Shown: positions 8,604 through 16,773 of the stretch, piece after piece
How the letters are laid out: each line of letters starts with the position of its first letter
Position numbering within the stretch: position 1 is the first letter of the stretch
Origin: Vibrio sp. 99-70-13A1
GTDB taxonomy: Bacteria; Pseudomonadota; Gammaproteobacteria; Enterobacterales; Vibrionaceae
Length of the DNA stretch: 64,000 bases
Direction of reading: 5' to 3'
Assembly: GCF_013114625.1 (NCBI RefSeq)
Contig: NZ_VTXD01000010.1
Span: 50,157-114,156 of the forward strand
Translations under genes and position numbers: made by a program
Notes under the pieces: generated by a model
The model's database searches: none
The model's input: only the letters and a program-made list of their open reading frames with translations
Told to the model about the DNA's origin: nothing

Positions 8604-11429
8604 TTAATTATTAATTAGGCTTAACCCACTTGGTAGGGCATCACCAAATACCCTCTTAGATTCACTTTCCGATAGCTCTTTCACTTCAGAAACAAGGCTA
8701 ACCCAAGAGTCTGGCACTTTACTCTGCTGTAATTTATTTAATACCTGTTCACGATAATCATCCGAAATATCAAACAATCTATCGCCAGTTTTACGGCAAA
8801 TCATGACAGCGGCAAACGCTATCATTGGCTCTTTTTGCCAGTTTTGTTCCAGTAGCTTAGGTAGCCACTGCTCTGCTTGTTCGCGAGGAATAACATTATG
8901 CTGGCTGCCATATAATGGAGTACGACAGGCTAGGCGACCGAGTGCCCACCAGTGCGCTTGAACAAATTGGGAATGATTAAGGGCTTTGTTTAAAAACCAG
9001 GTGGATAGCAGAGACTTATCTTCTACGTCTAGGTGTTCAAGTGATGCAGCTAAACGAACCATAGATTCATAGCCTTTATCTTGAGCTTCTTGTACTGATT
9101 TAGGGTTCTTAGCTGCTCCAGGGTGAAGATACTTTGCTATGTCGGCTAGAATAGTCTCTTGTTGATCTTGGGATAGACCGCCGGAAATTCTTCTCCAGAA
9201 TACCCACCAATCGGTCCACCCTTGGTGGTTTTGAAACTGAATGTTCTGCTGGTATAGCCCCCAGATTTGCTCAATACGCCAAGAATCCGTTGGATCACCA
9301 AAACCAGGTCTCATTGAGAAACCAGCTAGGCGCAGCCAATTTTTTTCATGTGCTTCAGAGCGGCGGCGACGTTTGCGTCCAAGAGATAAGCTATCAAACA
9401 GTTGGCGTAGTGTAGAGAAGTCCCACTCGTCTTTTTTGCCTAAACGCTTTTCAAGTTCTTTCGAAATTGTCTTTATCTCTTTTGTATCTGCGCTTTTTTT
9501 ATTTCCGCTGTATAGCCTAGAGATCAGCTCTTTACATTCAGTTAGGCGGGGGTGAAATTGCTCATCCTCTGAGTCATCACCCTGCTTATTGCGTACTTCA
9601 AACTCCAGTAACCAACGTTTACTTTCATCATCAACACTGACGCATTCCATTTTCAATGTGCCGACTTCTGTAAGCTGGCAAGCTAATTGAACTTCAACTC
9701 GTTCTTTTTGGTTGGCTTGAAGAGCAATAGAATCAGTGCTGTCTAGTGTTGAGATATAAGGCGGAAGAGGAGAGAAAAGATCAGCGTTTACATTGACCAT
9801 CACACCGTTTTGAATCGCCGTGTCATGGGCGATTTGATCATGTGTGGAGGTAAGTAAATTAAAACGAACAGGCTCACCTAAGGTTAGCGAGAAGCGTCGA
9901 CCATTCAAGCGAATTTCTTGACCTTCTTCTGTCCCTTTCGCTAGTAGGCATAATGCCTTACCCATTTTATTCTTTTCTTGAAGATGCAAGAAATAAGAAC
10001 GAGCAGCGCCTCCACCAATTTTCAGCTGAGCACCACGTCGGGCTTTACCAAATGCAACCGCACCTAATGCAACAGACCAATCTGGGTGAGGGTTATCTAA
10101 AACAGTGATTGGTGAACCTTTCCAGTTCCCCAGTAATTGAGTGACACGCTGCGTTACAAGGTCACTATTAAATACACCACCATTCAGTAGCACACCTACG
10201 GGTACTGCAGGTTGTGAAGGGTCGAAATCAATTTGGTCGGAATTTTCTAATGCTGCTTGTGATACTTGTTGATGCTGAGTTAAAAATTCAGCGACATGTT
10301 TGCTCACCGCAGGATCCGCTACATAGGGCAAACCGAACTCAACAACGGCACTTCGGCGTTTGTCTGGAACGTCATTAAAATCTGACAATGGGAAGAAGCC
10401 ATCTAACGCGATGTTGTGAACTTCTTGTTTGGTCAAACCGATGCTTTTAGTACCACCAAGCAACTTGGAACCGCTGCCTAGCATAGTGATCTTTACTTCT
10501 TCAGGTGCATTTGAAGACAGTAAGTTTTCTTTTGCTTTACGAGTTTGCTGGATTAATTTTGTCAGGCTTGCTGCATTAAGCTTTTTACCTTGGTTGAATC
10601 TTTGTTCAGCAAGGTGAGCTAAGGCTAGATCAAGGTTATCACCGCCTAGCATTAAGTGTTCGCCAACCCCAATTCTATCTAGCGCTAGTTCATCTTTTTC
10701 GAATTTGGCTTCAATTAAACTTAAATCGGTCGTACCACCACCTACATCACAAACCAGAATAAGCGGGAGCTGCTTTAACTCATCTGATGCTGTTTGTTGG
10801 TGTCTTGCATACCAGTCATAACAAACTGCCTGTGGTTCTTCGAGTAACATGATTTTGCCTAAACTCGCGAGTTCAGCCGCTTCAAGTGTCAGCTTACGTG
10901 CTGTTTCATCAAATGATGCCGGCACGGTGACGACAACATCTTGATTCTCAAGTTTATTGCTTGGATTACGGTAATTCCACGCTTGGCGGATATGGTTAAG
11001 GTAGCTAGCACTTGCAACTACTGGCGAAACCTTATCAACATCTTGAGCACCAGCCCAAGGTAAGATTTCAGAATTTCGGTCAACCGCTTGATGCGACAGC
11101 CAGCTTTTTGCACTGGATACTTGGCGACCTTCTACTTTAGCGCCAAGTTCACGCGCCCATTCACCCACAATAACATTTGGAGTGTCGCCTTCGACTAAAG
11201 CTGTATCCCAAGGAAGGGTTAAGTCTGAGTCTGATATTTGGCTTTGTGCTGGATGGTAACGAAAAGAAGGGAGTAGGGGTTTACGAACGACTTCTCCAGG
11301 ACCAATGAGTTGGTCTATATCGAATAAAGAAACAGGAGAGTGTTGTAAGTCATCGGTGATTTCACAATAAGCGACAACAGTATTTGTAGTGCCTAAATCA
11401 ATGCCGACGAGAAAACGAGGAGATGCCAT
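8604..11429 (-). CDS. Hsp70-family protein with C-terminal DUF3731 domain
   Basis: A 941-aa atypical Hsp70. The N-terminal ~500 residues are an actin-type ATPase with phosphate-1 loop VGIDLGTTNTVVAY, phosphate-2 CDVGGGTTDLSL and VLLNGGVFNS near the adenosine site. A beta-rich segment (about 510-640) replaces the DnaK substrate domain, and the last ~280 residues match the DUF3731 (DNA-K related) family: SLGRKRRRRSEAHEKNWLRLAGFSMRPGFG and WWVFWRRISGGL. No EEVD-type tail. It is the last gene of a cluster with a second Hsp70 and a DUF2760 protein; an intrinsic terminator lies just upstream of its ribosome site (GTGAGG). Substrate and function are unknown. Confidence 0.88.
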   Translation of the reverse strand: MASPRFLVGIDLGTTNTVVAYCEITDDLQHSPVSLFDIDQLIGPGEVVRKPLLPSFRYHPAQSQISDSDLTLPWDTALVEGDTPNVIVGEWARELGAKVEGRQVSSAKSWLSHQAVDRNSEILPWAGAQDVDKVSPVVASASYLNHIRQAWNYRNPSNKLENQDVVVTVPASFDETARKLTLEAAELASLGKIMLLEEPQAVCYDWYARHQQTASDELKQLPLILVCDVGGGTTDLSLIEAKFEKDELALDRIGVGEHLMLGGDNLDLALAHLAEQRFNQGKKLNAASLTKLIQQTRKAKENLLSSNAPEEVKITMLGSGSKLLGGTKSIGLTKQEVHNIALDGFFPLSDFNDVPDKRRSAVVEFGLPYVADPAVSKHVAEFLTQHQQVSQAALENSDQIDFDPSQPAVPVGVLLNGGVFNSDLVTQRVTQLLGNWKGSPITVLDNPHPDWSVALGAVAFGKARRGAQLKIGGGAARSYFLHLQEKNKMGKALCLLAKGTEEGQEIRLNGRRFSLTLGEPVRFNLLTSTHDQIAHDTAIQNGVMVNVNADLFSPLPPYISTLDSTDSIALQANQKERVEVQLACQLTEVGTLKMECVSVDDESKRWLLEFEVRNKQGDDSEDEQFHPRLTECKELISRLYSGNKKSADTKEIKTISKELEKRLGKKDEWDFSTLRQLFDSLSLGRKRRRRSEAHEKNWLRLAGFSMRPGFGDPTDSWRIEQIWGLYQQNIQFQNHQGWTDWWVFWRRISGGLSQDQQETILADIAKYLHPGAAKNPKSVQEAQDKGYESMVRLAASLEHLDVEDKSLLSTWFLNKALNHSQFVQAHWWALGRLACRTPLYGSQHNVIPREQAEQWLPKLLEQNWQKEPMIAFAAVMICRKTGDRLFDISDDYREQVLNKLQQSKVPDSWVSLVSEVKELSESESKRVFGDALPSGLSLINN

Positions 11430-11454
11430 TACTGAACCTCACAAGATATATGGA

Positions 11455-11483
11455 TTAAAAAACGGCACCAATAAGGTGCCGTT
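11455..11483 (-). terminator. Intrinsic terminator between the two Hsp70 genes
   Basis: On the minus strand, AACGGCACC / GGTGCCGTT with a five-base loop is followed by TTTTTT. It stands between the stop of the first Hsp70 gene and the start of the second, so the second is reached only by read-through unless it has its own promoter. Confidence 0.8.
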
Positions 11484-11496
11484 AAATATATGTGTA

Positions 11497-13464
11497 TTAG
11501 TGTTGATGATGGTGAGATTGAGTACTGTCTTGCTGAACATTTTCAGAATCAGAACTTGTCTCTTCACGGACATCAAATTCAACGTGCCATTTTTGACCGT
11601 TATCAGTCGCGATAGCTTCTAAGTATAAAGTGCCAAGCTCAGTCACACGTGATGCTAAAGTAACAGGAACCACTTCACCTTCACGACGACCTTCAGAAAC
11701 AGGCAAAGTCACTTGAATTTCAGGTAGCTCATCTAAATCTTCTGGAGCCCAGTGATCCAAATGTGTTCCAGCTTCGTCTTCACGACGAGTCGTTGAGCCA
11801 AAGAATTGGAAGTGAACCGGTTGACCAATAACTAGACCAAACTCTTGGCTTGGTACTTGAACACTTGAGCCTTCTTCCATTCCGAAAGGCGCCACACAAA
11901 GTGCTTCCATCGGTGGAGCCATTCCTGGAATTGCCGGCATCGCACTTTCAATACCTACGTAGTAGCTTGAAGCAATACCACCGCGAATACGCACGCCTTG
12001 ACCACGGCGAACAGAGCCATAGTATGAAGCACCGCTTGCTACAGCTAAGTCTAAATCTAAACCAGATAATTGCTTCGCAGATTCAGCTTCTGCCGAAATT
12101 AACCAAGCATTGATGGTTGAAGATAAGCGTTCAGAAAGTAATGGAGACTTAAGCACGCCACCATTGAATAAAATAGCGCTTGGTTTGATGAAATCTGCTG
12201 GTTGTACATCTGCCCCAGGCATACCTGGCATATTAGCAAATGGGTTGAAATCTTGCTGTTGTTCTGATGCTCCGCCCAATGCATTCGCTTGCTTCGAAAG
12301 GAATGCTGCGATGTGACGAGTGATGCCAGCATCTTGTGCGTAAGGTAGACCCATCTGCGTAAGTGCACCACGAGTTTTTTGAACAGGGTGCTCTGTAACA
12401 GCAATTTGCGGGAAGAAACCGTCAACCAATGTTTGCTGAACTTCTTGCTGAGTCAGTTCTGTTTTTAGAGTTGCGCCAAGTAGCTTTGAGCCACGGCTAG
12501 GCACAACAATTGGTACAGCTTGTAGTTCTGCGTCATTCAGCAGTGCTTCTTTTGCATCACGGCAAGCATGAGTCATTGCTTGAACTTGCCAAGGTGCTAA
12601 TTCTTTACCATCTTGAGCTAACTTCATCTTCAGGCGGTAGGCAAGAGCAAGGTCCATGTTGTCACCGCCAAGTAGGATGTGTTCACCTACTGCAATACGG
12701 CTTAATGTCAGGTTGCCTTCGTCTTCTTTCACTTCAACCAAAGAAAGGTCAGTTGTACCACCGCCAATATCGACAACGAGTACTACATCACCGACATTGA
12801 CTTCGTCACGCCAAGTGTCGTTACTATTGTCGATCCAGCTATAAAGAGCGGCTTGTGGTTCTTCTAGTAGTGTTAAGTGTTCAAAACCAACATTACGAGC
12901 GGCTTCAGCTGTTAAATCACGAGCAGCAGGGTCAAATGAAGCTGGAACCGTAATCGTCACATCTTGATCAGCAAGTTTGTGTTCTGGGTGAGTGTGATTC
13001 CAAGCATCTTTTAGATGTTCAAGGTATAACTCAGTCGTTTTTAGAGGCGATACTTTTTCGACTTCTTCAGGGCTGCCCGCTGGTAGGAATGCATCACGGC
13101 GGTTTACACCAGAATGACATAACCAAGACTTCGCACTCGCAATCAAACGGATTGGTGTTTTAGAACCAAGATTACGAGCGATAGCACCTACTAGTGCTTT
13201 TGGCTCAGAAGACCAAGGTAAAACACGTGAATTACTGTTCATTTCATGTTCGTGGGGCTGATACAAAAATGAACCAAGTTGGCTACGTGTTTCAACCGTA
13301 CCCGGAGCCGTAAGCTGAGGGATTGGCATTACTTCAACACGTGCATCTTCATCTGTCGTATCTAGGAATGACAGGACGCAGTGAGTCGTACCCAAGTCAA
13401 TTCCCACACTGAATTTCGGCCCGATGTTCTGCTCATCGGCATTTTGTGTATTGTTATGATCCAT
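11497..13464 (-). CDS. Hsp70-family protein (DnaK-like ATPase), first of a pair
   Basis: A 655-aa Hsp70 relative: ATPase loops SVGIDLGTTHCVLSFLD, LEEPQAALYSW, VVDIGGGTTDLSLVEV and AILFNGGVLKS are intact. The C-terminal ~150 residues form a short beta-rich part similar to the same region of its neighbour (LASRVTELGTLYLEAI against LACQLTEVGTLKMECV), and the canonical helical lid is absent. It has an insert rich in Pro, Met and Asn (FNPFANMPGMPG) near residue 420 and ends in a Ser/Gln/His-rich tail (SHHHQH). Start and stop of the DUF2760 gene overlap as TAATG, so the two are coupled. DnaJ and GrpE partners are not encoded here. Confidence 0.88.
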   Translation of the reverse strand: MDHNNTQNADEQNIGPKFSVGIDLGTTHCVLSFLDTTDEDARVEVMPIPQLTAPGTVETRSQLGSFLYQPHEHEMNSNSRVLPWSSEPKALVGAIARNLGSKTPIRLIASAKSWLCHSGVNRRDAFLPAGSPEEVEKVSPLKTTELYLEHLKDAWNHTHPEHKLADQDVTITVPASFDPAARDLTAEAARNVGFEHLTLLEEPQAALYSWIDNSNDTWRDEVNVGDVVLVVDIGGGTTDLSLVEVKEDEGNLTLSRIAVGEHILLGGDNMDLALAYRLKMKLAQDGKELAPWQVQAMTHACRDAKEALLNDAELQAVPIVVPSRGSKLLGATLKTELTQQEVQQTLVDGFFPQIAVTEHPVQKTRGALTQMGLPYAQDAGITRHIAAFLSKQANALGGASEQQQDFNPFANMPGMPGADVQPADFIKPSAILFNGGVLKSPLLSERLSSTINAWLISAEAESAKQLSGLDLDLAVASGASYYGSVRRGQGVRIRGGIASSYYVGIESAMPAIPGMAPPMEALCVAPFGMEEGSSVQVPSQEFGLVIGQPVHFQFFGSTTRREDEAGTHLDHWAPEDLDELPEIQVTLPVSEGRREGEVVPVTLASRVTELGTLYLEAIATDNGQKWHVEFDVREETSSDSENVQQDSTQSHHHQH

Positions 13465-14096
13465 TAAAGTTCAACCTCTGCTGGAGCAATAACTGAAGCG
13501 TCGTAGTTTTCAGCTAGCTTAGGTAGGTTCATATCAGTCGCTTTCCAACCTTTGTGAACTAAAGTGCCATTGAATGGGGCATTACCCGTTACATTACCCG
13601 TTAAGCGCACTTCTTGAGGGTTGAAGCCTTCTGCAATAGTGATTCGCGTTTCTTCATCTTCAGAGCGGATATGAGCTAATGTTACGTAATCGCCCAATAC
13701 CTTTTTACCGCCAGTATGAATAACGCGAGCTGCAGCGCCGACTTCTTCATCAGAGAATGATGTTAAATCTTCTTGAAGGAAATCAATCAGGCGAGCTTCT
13801 TGCTGCATGATTGATAATAACTGCATTGCAGAGTCTGTTGATGCGGTTGCAAGTTTAGATTCAACTTCGACGACTTTCTCGATGACTTTTTCAACTTCAA
13901 CGACTTTCTCAACTTCGACAATTTTTTCAACTGTCTTTTCAACTTCAACGATTTTCTCAACAGGTTTTTCTACAACTTTTTCGATTACTTTTGATTTACG
14001 AGAAACTGCAATTAAAAGTAATAAAACGCTTGAAGAAGCAAGACCGGCATGCAGCATGTCAAACGTTTGTGGAATTAGGTTTAAATCAAAGTTCAT
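13464..14096 (-). CDS. DUF2760 protein with membrane anchor and coiled coil
   Basis: A 210-aa protein. Residues ~14-30 (HAGLASSSVLLLLIAV) form a single hydrophobic anchor followed by basic residues, then ~45 residues of nearly pure E/K/V repeats (VEKIVEVEK and variants) predicted to form a long coiled coil, then a C-terminal DUF2760 domain (LLSIMQQEARLIDFLQEDL, AARVIHTGGKKVL, PFNGTLVHKGW, PAEVEL) that matches the family closely to its last residue. It is first in the cluster with two Hsp70 genes and ends as TAATG with the next gene. A role as a membrane-tethered partner of the Hsp70s is inference. Confidence 0.9.
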   Translation of the reverse strand: MNFDLNLIPQTFDMLHAGLASSSVLLLLIAVSRKSKVIEKVVEKPVEKIVEVEKTVEKIVEVEKVVEVEKVIEKVVEVESKLATASTDSAMQLLSIMQQEARLIDFLQEDLTSFSDEEVGAAARVIHTGGKKVLGDYVTLAHIRSEDEETRITIAEGFNPQEVRLTGNVTGNAPFNGTLVHKGWKATDMNLPKLAENYDASVIAPAEVEL

Positions 14097-14459
14097 TGTG
14101 ATGTCTCTATAGATTGATTTAACGGTATATTCATTTCATCAGATAAAAATCTGAGATTGGAGGAATATACAGATTGGAAAGAATGAACTGATACACGCGG
14201 CATCAGGTTTCTTTCAAGCTTTAAATATGGGGTAGATACTAGCATATTCAAGGCTTAAGGGCTTATTTTCTGGATTTATTCGACTTGAAACTAGCACTGT
14301 TCGCTTTATTTTTAACCAATATTTTAGTGCCTTTTAATTCATATTTTAGGTGAACGACAAATAATGCTCATTTTCCCTGCATTTGTACTTAATCAATGTT
14401 AGAGAATGGCGTTTACGAGTGTATAATTTAACTATCAACATGATTTATTTGGAATACTA
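14097..14459. promoter_or_regulatory. Divergent intergenic region, DUF2760 cluster and CHASE-GGDEF gene
   Basis: No gene is visible. For the rightward gene a promoter candidate is TTAGAG (14399-14404), 17 bases, TATAAT (14422-14427). For the leftward chaperone cluster I looked for a sigma-32 promoter (CTTGAA with CCCCAT) because of the Hsp70s. A CTTGAAA exists on the minus strand near 14215, but no acceptable -10 follows. Confidence 0.4.
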
Positions 14460-15998
14460 ATGCCTAACAGTGTAAGCCCATCTACTGGGTTGAAGAAACG
14501 AACACTCCCTTTATTGACTTTCGCTGCTTCTATCGCTGTTACTGTACTGTGCCTTGTTTTTATTGCGATAAACCAAAAAGATTCCATGTTATCTAATATG
14601 GATAACATCGCTGAACGTCAGGTTCAAAGCCTAAGAATGTTTATCAAAAATGATGTGGCGTACATTGGTTCAGGGGCTAATTTCTTTTCGTCAACGGAAC
14701 AGCAGCATTGGGATGCATTCAATGCCTTTGCTAAGCGAACGATTCAGGGTTCAAAAAGTTTGATTGGTCTACAATGGATGGAAAAAGTCTCTAGTGACCA
14801 AATTGAAGCTCATACTCAAAGGCTGCAATCTTTATATCCTTCTTATCAGCTGTTTACTGTGCCGAAAGATGGACCTAAAACCCTTGGTTATATAATGGGT
14901 GACCAACCTGTTTTTATTGCTTCAGATATCCACCCACAAACGCCTGAAAATATTGAATTATTAGGTTTTTACTCTTCTCGTGAACGCTTCAAACTGGTTA
15001 TCGACAATATTCTAGAAACGCGGCAAGCGAACCTCTCGGATAAAGTTCGTTTACTGCAAGATGGTCTAAGTAAAGGACCAGAGAAAACAGGTATGTTGGT
15101 TTACCACCCAGTGTTTGATTCCAATGAGCAAGATCTTTTAGGTGTGGTTGTGGGAGTGGTTCGCACCACTTATTATTTCGAGAACCTTCTCGCTTCAACT
15201 CTCGTTGATCTTGATATATTTATCCGCGTGACTGATTTAGGCTTCGATGCTGAAGACGACCCAATTTTATTTGAAACCGAAGGTTTTGAAGAGGTCTCGG
15301 GACATCAAATCAGCAAGGTTATCAGCTTACCAAACCGAGATTGGGTTGTAGAATTTAGAATAGGCTCGCTTATTTCTAATAGCGGGTATTTGGTGTTAGT
15401 TGGTATGGCTTCTGTAGGGTTGATGATCTCATTTTTACTCGCTTATATTGTGAATTTACAAGTACGTGAAAAAGAGCGCTTATCCGATATGCTCGACAAG
15501 AAAACGGAAGAGCTTCGATTCTTAGTTGAACACGATAGCCTGACTGAGCTTTTAAATCGAAGGGCGTTTAACGCAGCGCTTAAAGTATGGTTAAAAACTA
15601 AACCTAACTTTAGCCTTGTGGGTTTTGATATTGATAAATTCAAAGGCATTAATGACCAATTTGGTCACCCAGCAGGGGATGCGTTACTTAAGCATGTAAG
15701 CTACATCATTAGTAATAAGTTGCATTCGTCAGATTACTTATTTCGATTGGGCGGTGATGAGTTTTGCATTCTTACTGAAGTTCATGACCGTGATGATTTA
15801 CACGACTACCTTAATGAAATCTTGGAGCTTGTGAGTAGTACACCGACAGATTACCAAGGCGAAAGCTTACATTGTACTTTGAGTGTTGGGGCAGGTGTTT
15901 ATGATGGGGAAACCGCTGAGCAATTATTGCAAAAAGCAGACAACCATTTATATGAAAGTAAGATGAATGGTCGAAATCAGGTCACAATTGCAGGCTAA
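14460..15998 (+). CDS. CHASE-domain diguanylate cyclase
   Basis: A 512-aa membrane sensor. TM1 about residues 17-38, periplasmic CHASE domain about 75-270 (SLIGLQWMEKVSSDQIEAH, GFYSSRERFKLVIDN), TM2 about 303-330, then a short coil and a GGDEF domain about 345-510 with DSLTELLNRRAF and RLGGDEFCIL. It should make cyclic di-GMP from two GTP in response to a periplasmic signal, presumably a small ligand. The residues before GGDEF read HSSD, so the RxxD product-inhibition site is absent. The ATG follows GGAATAC. A single-gene unit. Confidence 0.9.
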   Translation: MPNSVSPSTGLKKRTLPLLTFAASIAVTVLCLVFIAINQKDSMLSNMDNIAERQVQSLRMFIKNDVAYIGSGANFFSSTEQQHWDAFNAFAKRTIQGSKSLIGLQWMEKVSSDQIEAHTQRLQSLYPSYQLFTVPKDGPKTLGYIMGDQPVFIASDIHPQTPENIELLGFYSSRERFKLVIDNILETRQANLSDKVRLLQDGLSKGPEKTGMLVYHPVFDSNEQDLLGVVVGVVRTTYYFENLLASTLVDLDIFIRVTDLGFDAEDDPILFETEGFEEVSGHQISKVISLPNRDWVVEFRIGSLISNSGYLVLVGMASVGLMISFLLAYIVNLQVREKERLSDMLDKKTEELRFLVEHDSLTELLNRRAFNAALKVWLKTKPNFSLVGFDIDKFKGINDQFGHPAGDALLKHVSYIISNKLHSSDYLFRLGGDEFCILTEVHDRDDLHDYLNEILELVSSTPTDYQGESLHCTLSVGAGVYDGETAEQLLQKADNHLYESKMNGRNQVTIAG

Positions 15999-16086
15999 TT
16001 GAACACTTGGTAGAGATAGGGTCGAGTTATTGAATCGTGTCAGGTACAATTTACTCAAATTTTAAAAAGAGATAATTAGGCGACGT

Positions 16087-16617
16087 ATGAATCACAATCG
16101 AGTGGTATGTTTCGATTTGGAAATGTGCTGTTGGAGCGAAAATGGCGTAGGTACGACAGGCGAAATCATAGAGGTGGGTTTGGCTGAAATCGATCTTTCG
16201 TCAGGAAAAATCGTGAAACGAGCACAATACTACGTAAAGCCTAAGAAAGATGAAGTCTCTTTATTTTGTGCCGAATTAACTGGTATTACTCCTCGTAAGA
16301 TTGAGAAGCAAGGTCGGCCATTAGAGTCCGTGATTCAATCTATGTTGAAAAACTTTGGTGGACCTAAGAAGATCTACGCAGCCTGGGGAAGAGATGACCT
16401 TATCTTACATAACGAATGTAAAGAGAAAGGCATTGAACCTCTTTTTTCTGAGTTTATTAACTTAGCGACATTGTATCGTATTCAGAATCGTCTCAAAGAA
16501 AAGCGCATTGGTCACCGTGCAGCCCAAGAAGCTCAAGACATTGAGTGGGAAGGTAGACAGCATTCAGGGTATGTGGATGCGTACAATTTAGCAAAACTGG
16601 CTCTGACCATGTTGTGA
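16087..16617 (+). CDS. DEDDh 3'-5' exonuclease (ERI-1/KapD-like)
   Basis: A 176-aa single-domain nuclease. The DEDDh residues are visible: FDLEMCCW (D and E), a following E in IIEVGLAEID, the RDD of AAWGRDDLILH, and H and D in HSGYVDAYNLAKL. This arrangement is closest to the ERI-1/KapD-type exonucleases that trim RNA or DNA ends with two metal ions. The target is unknown. The ATG has AGGCGA upstream, and a terminator closes the gene. Confidence 0.85.
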   Translation: MNHNRVVCFDLEMCCWSENGVGTTGEIIEVGLAEIDLSSGKIVKRAQYYVKPKKDEVSLFCAELTGITPRKIEKQGRPLESVIQSMLKNFGGPKKIYAAWGRDDLILHNECKEKGIEPLFSEFINLATLYRIQNRLKEKRIGHRAAQEAQDIEWEGRQHSGYVDAYNLAKLALTML

Positions 16618-16653
16618 TATTAAAGCTTTGTTCAGTTCAGGTTGTTGCAAAAT

Positions 16654-16681
16654 AAAAGGTCGCTTAAATGCGACCTTTTTA
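16654..16681. terminator. Bidirectional terminator
   Basis: AAAAGGTCGC / GCGACCTTTT with a six-base loop; T runs on both strands. It serves the exonuclease gene and probably the convergent LruC gene. Confidence 0.85.
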
Positions 16682-16773
16682 GTTTTCGACTTGCTTGGGT
16701 TATGGCGTATTGATCGGTTTTTACAATCGTCACACCATTAATCGTACTTTTGTTATTACAAGCCGCAAGCTGC

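Noticed and set aside
13807..14112. 101-aa plus-strand frame rich in Thr, Ser and Phe
   Set aside because: It is the antisense of the DUF2760 coiled-coil repeat.
14097..14230. Sigma-32 heat-shock promoter for the Hsp70 cluster
   Set aside because: A CTTGAAA is present on the minus strand but no CCCCAT-type -10 at the right distance.
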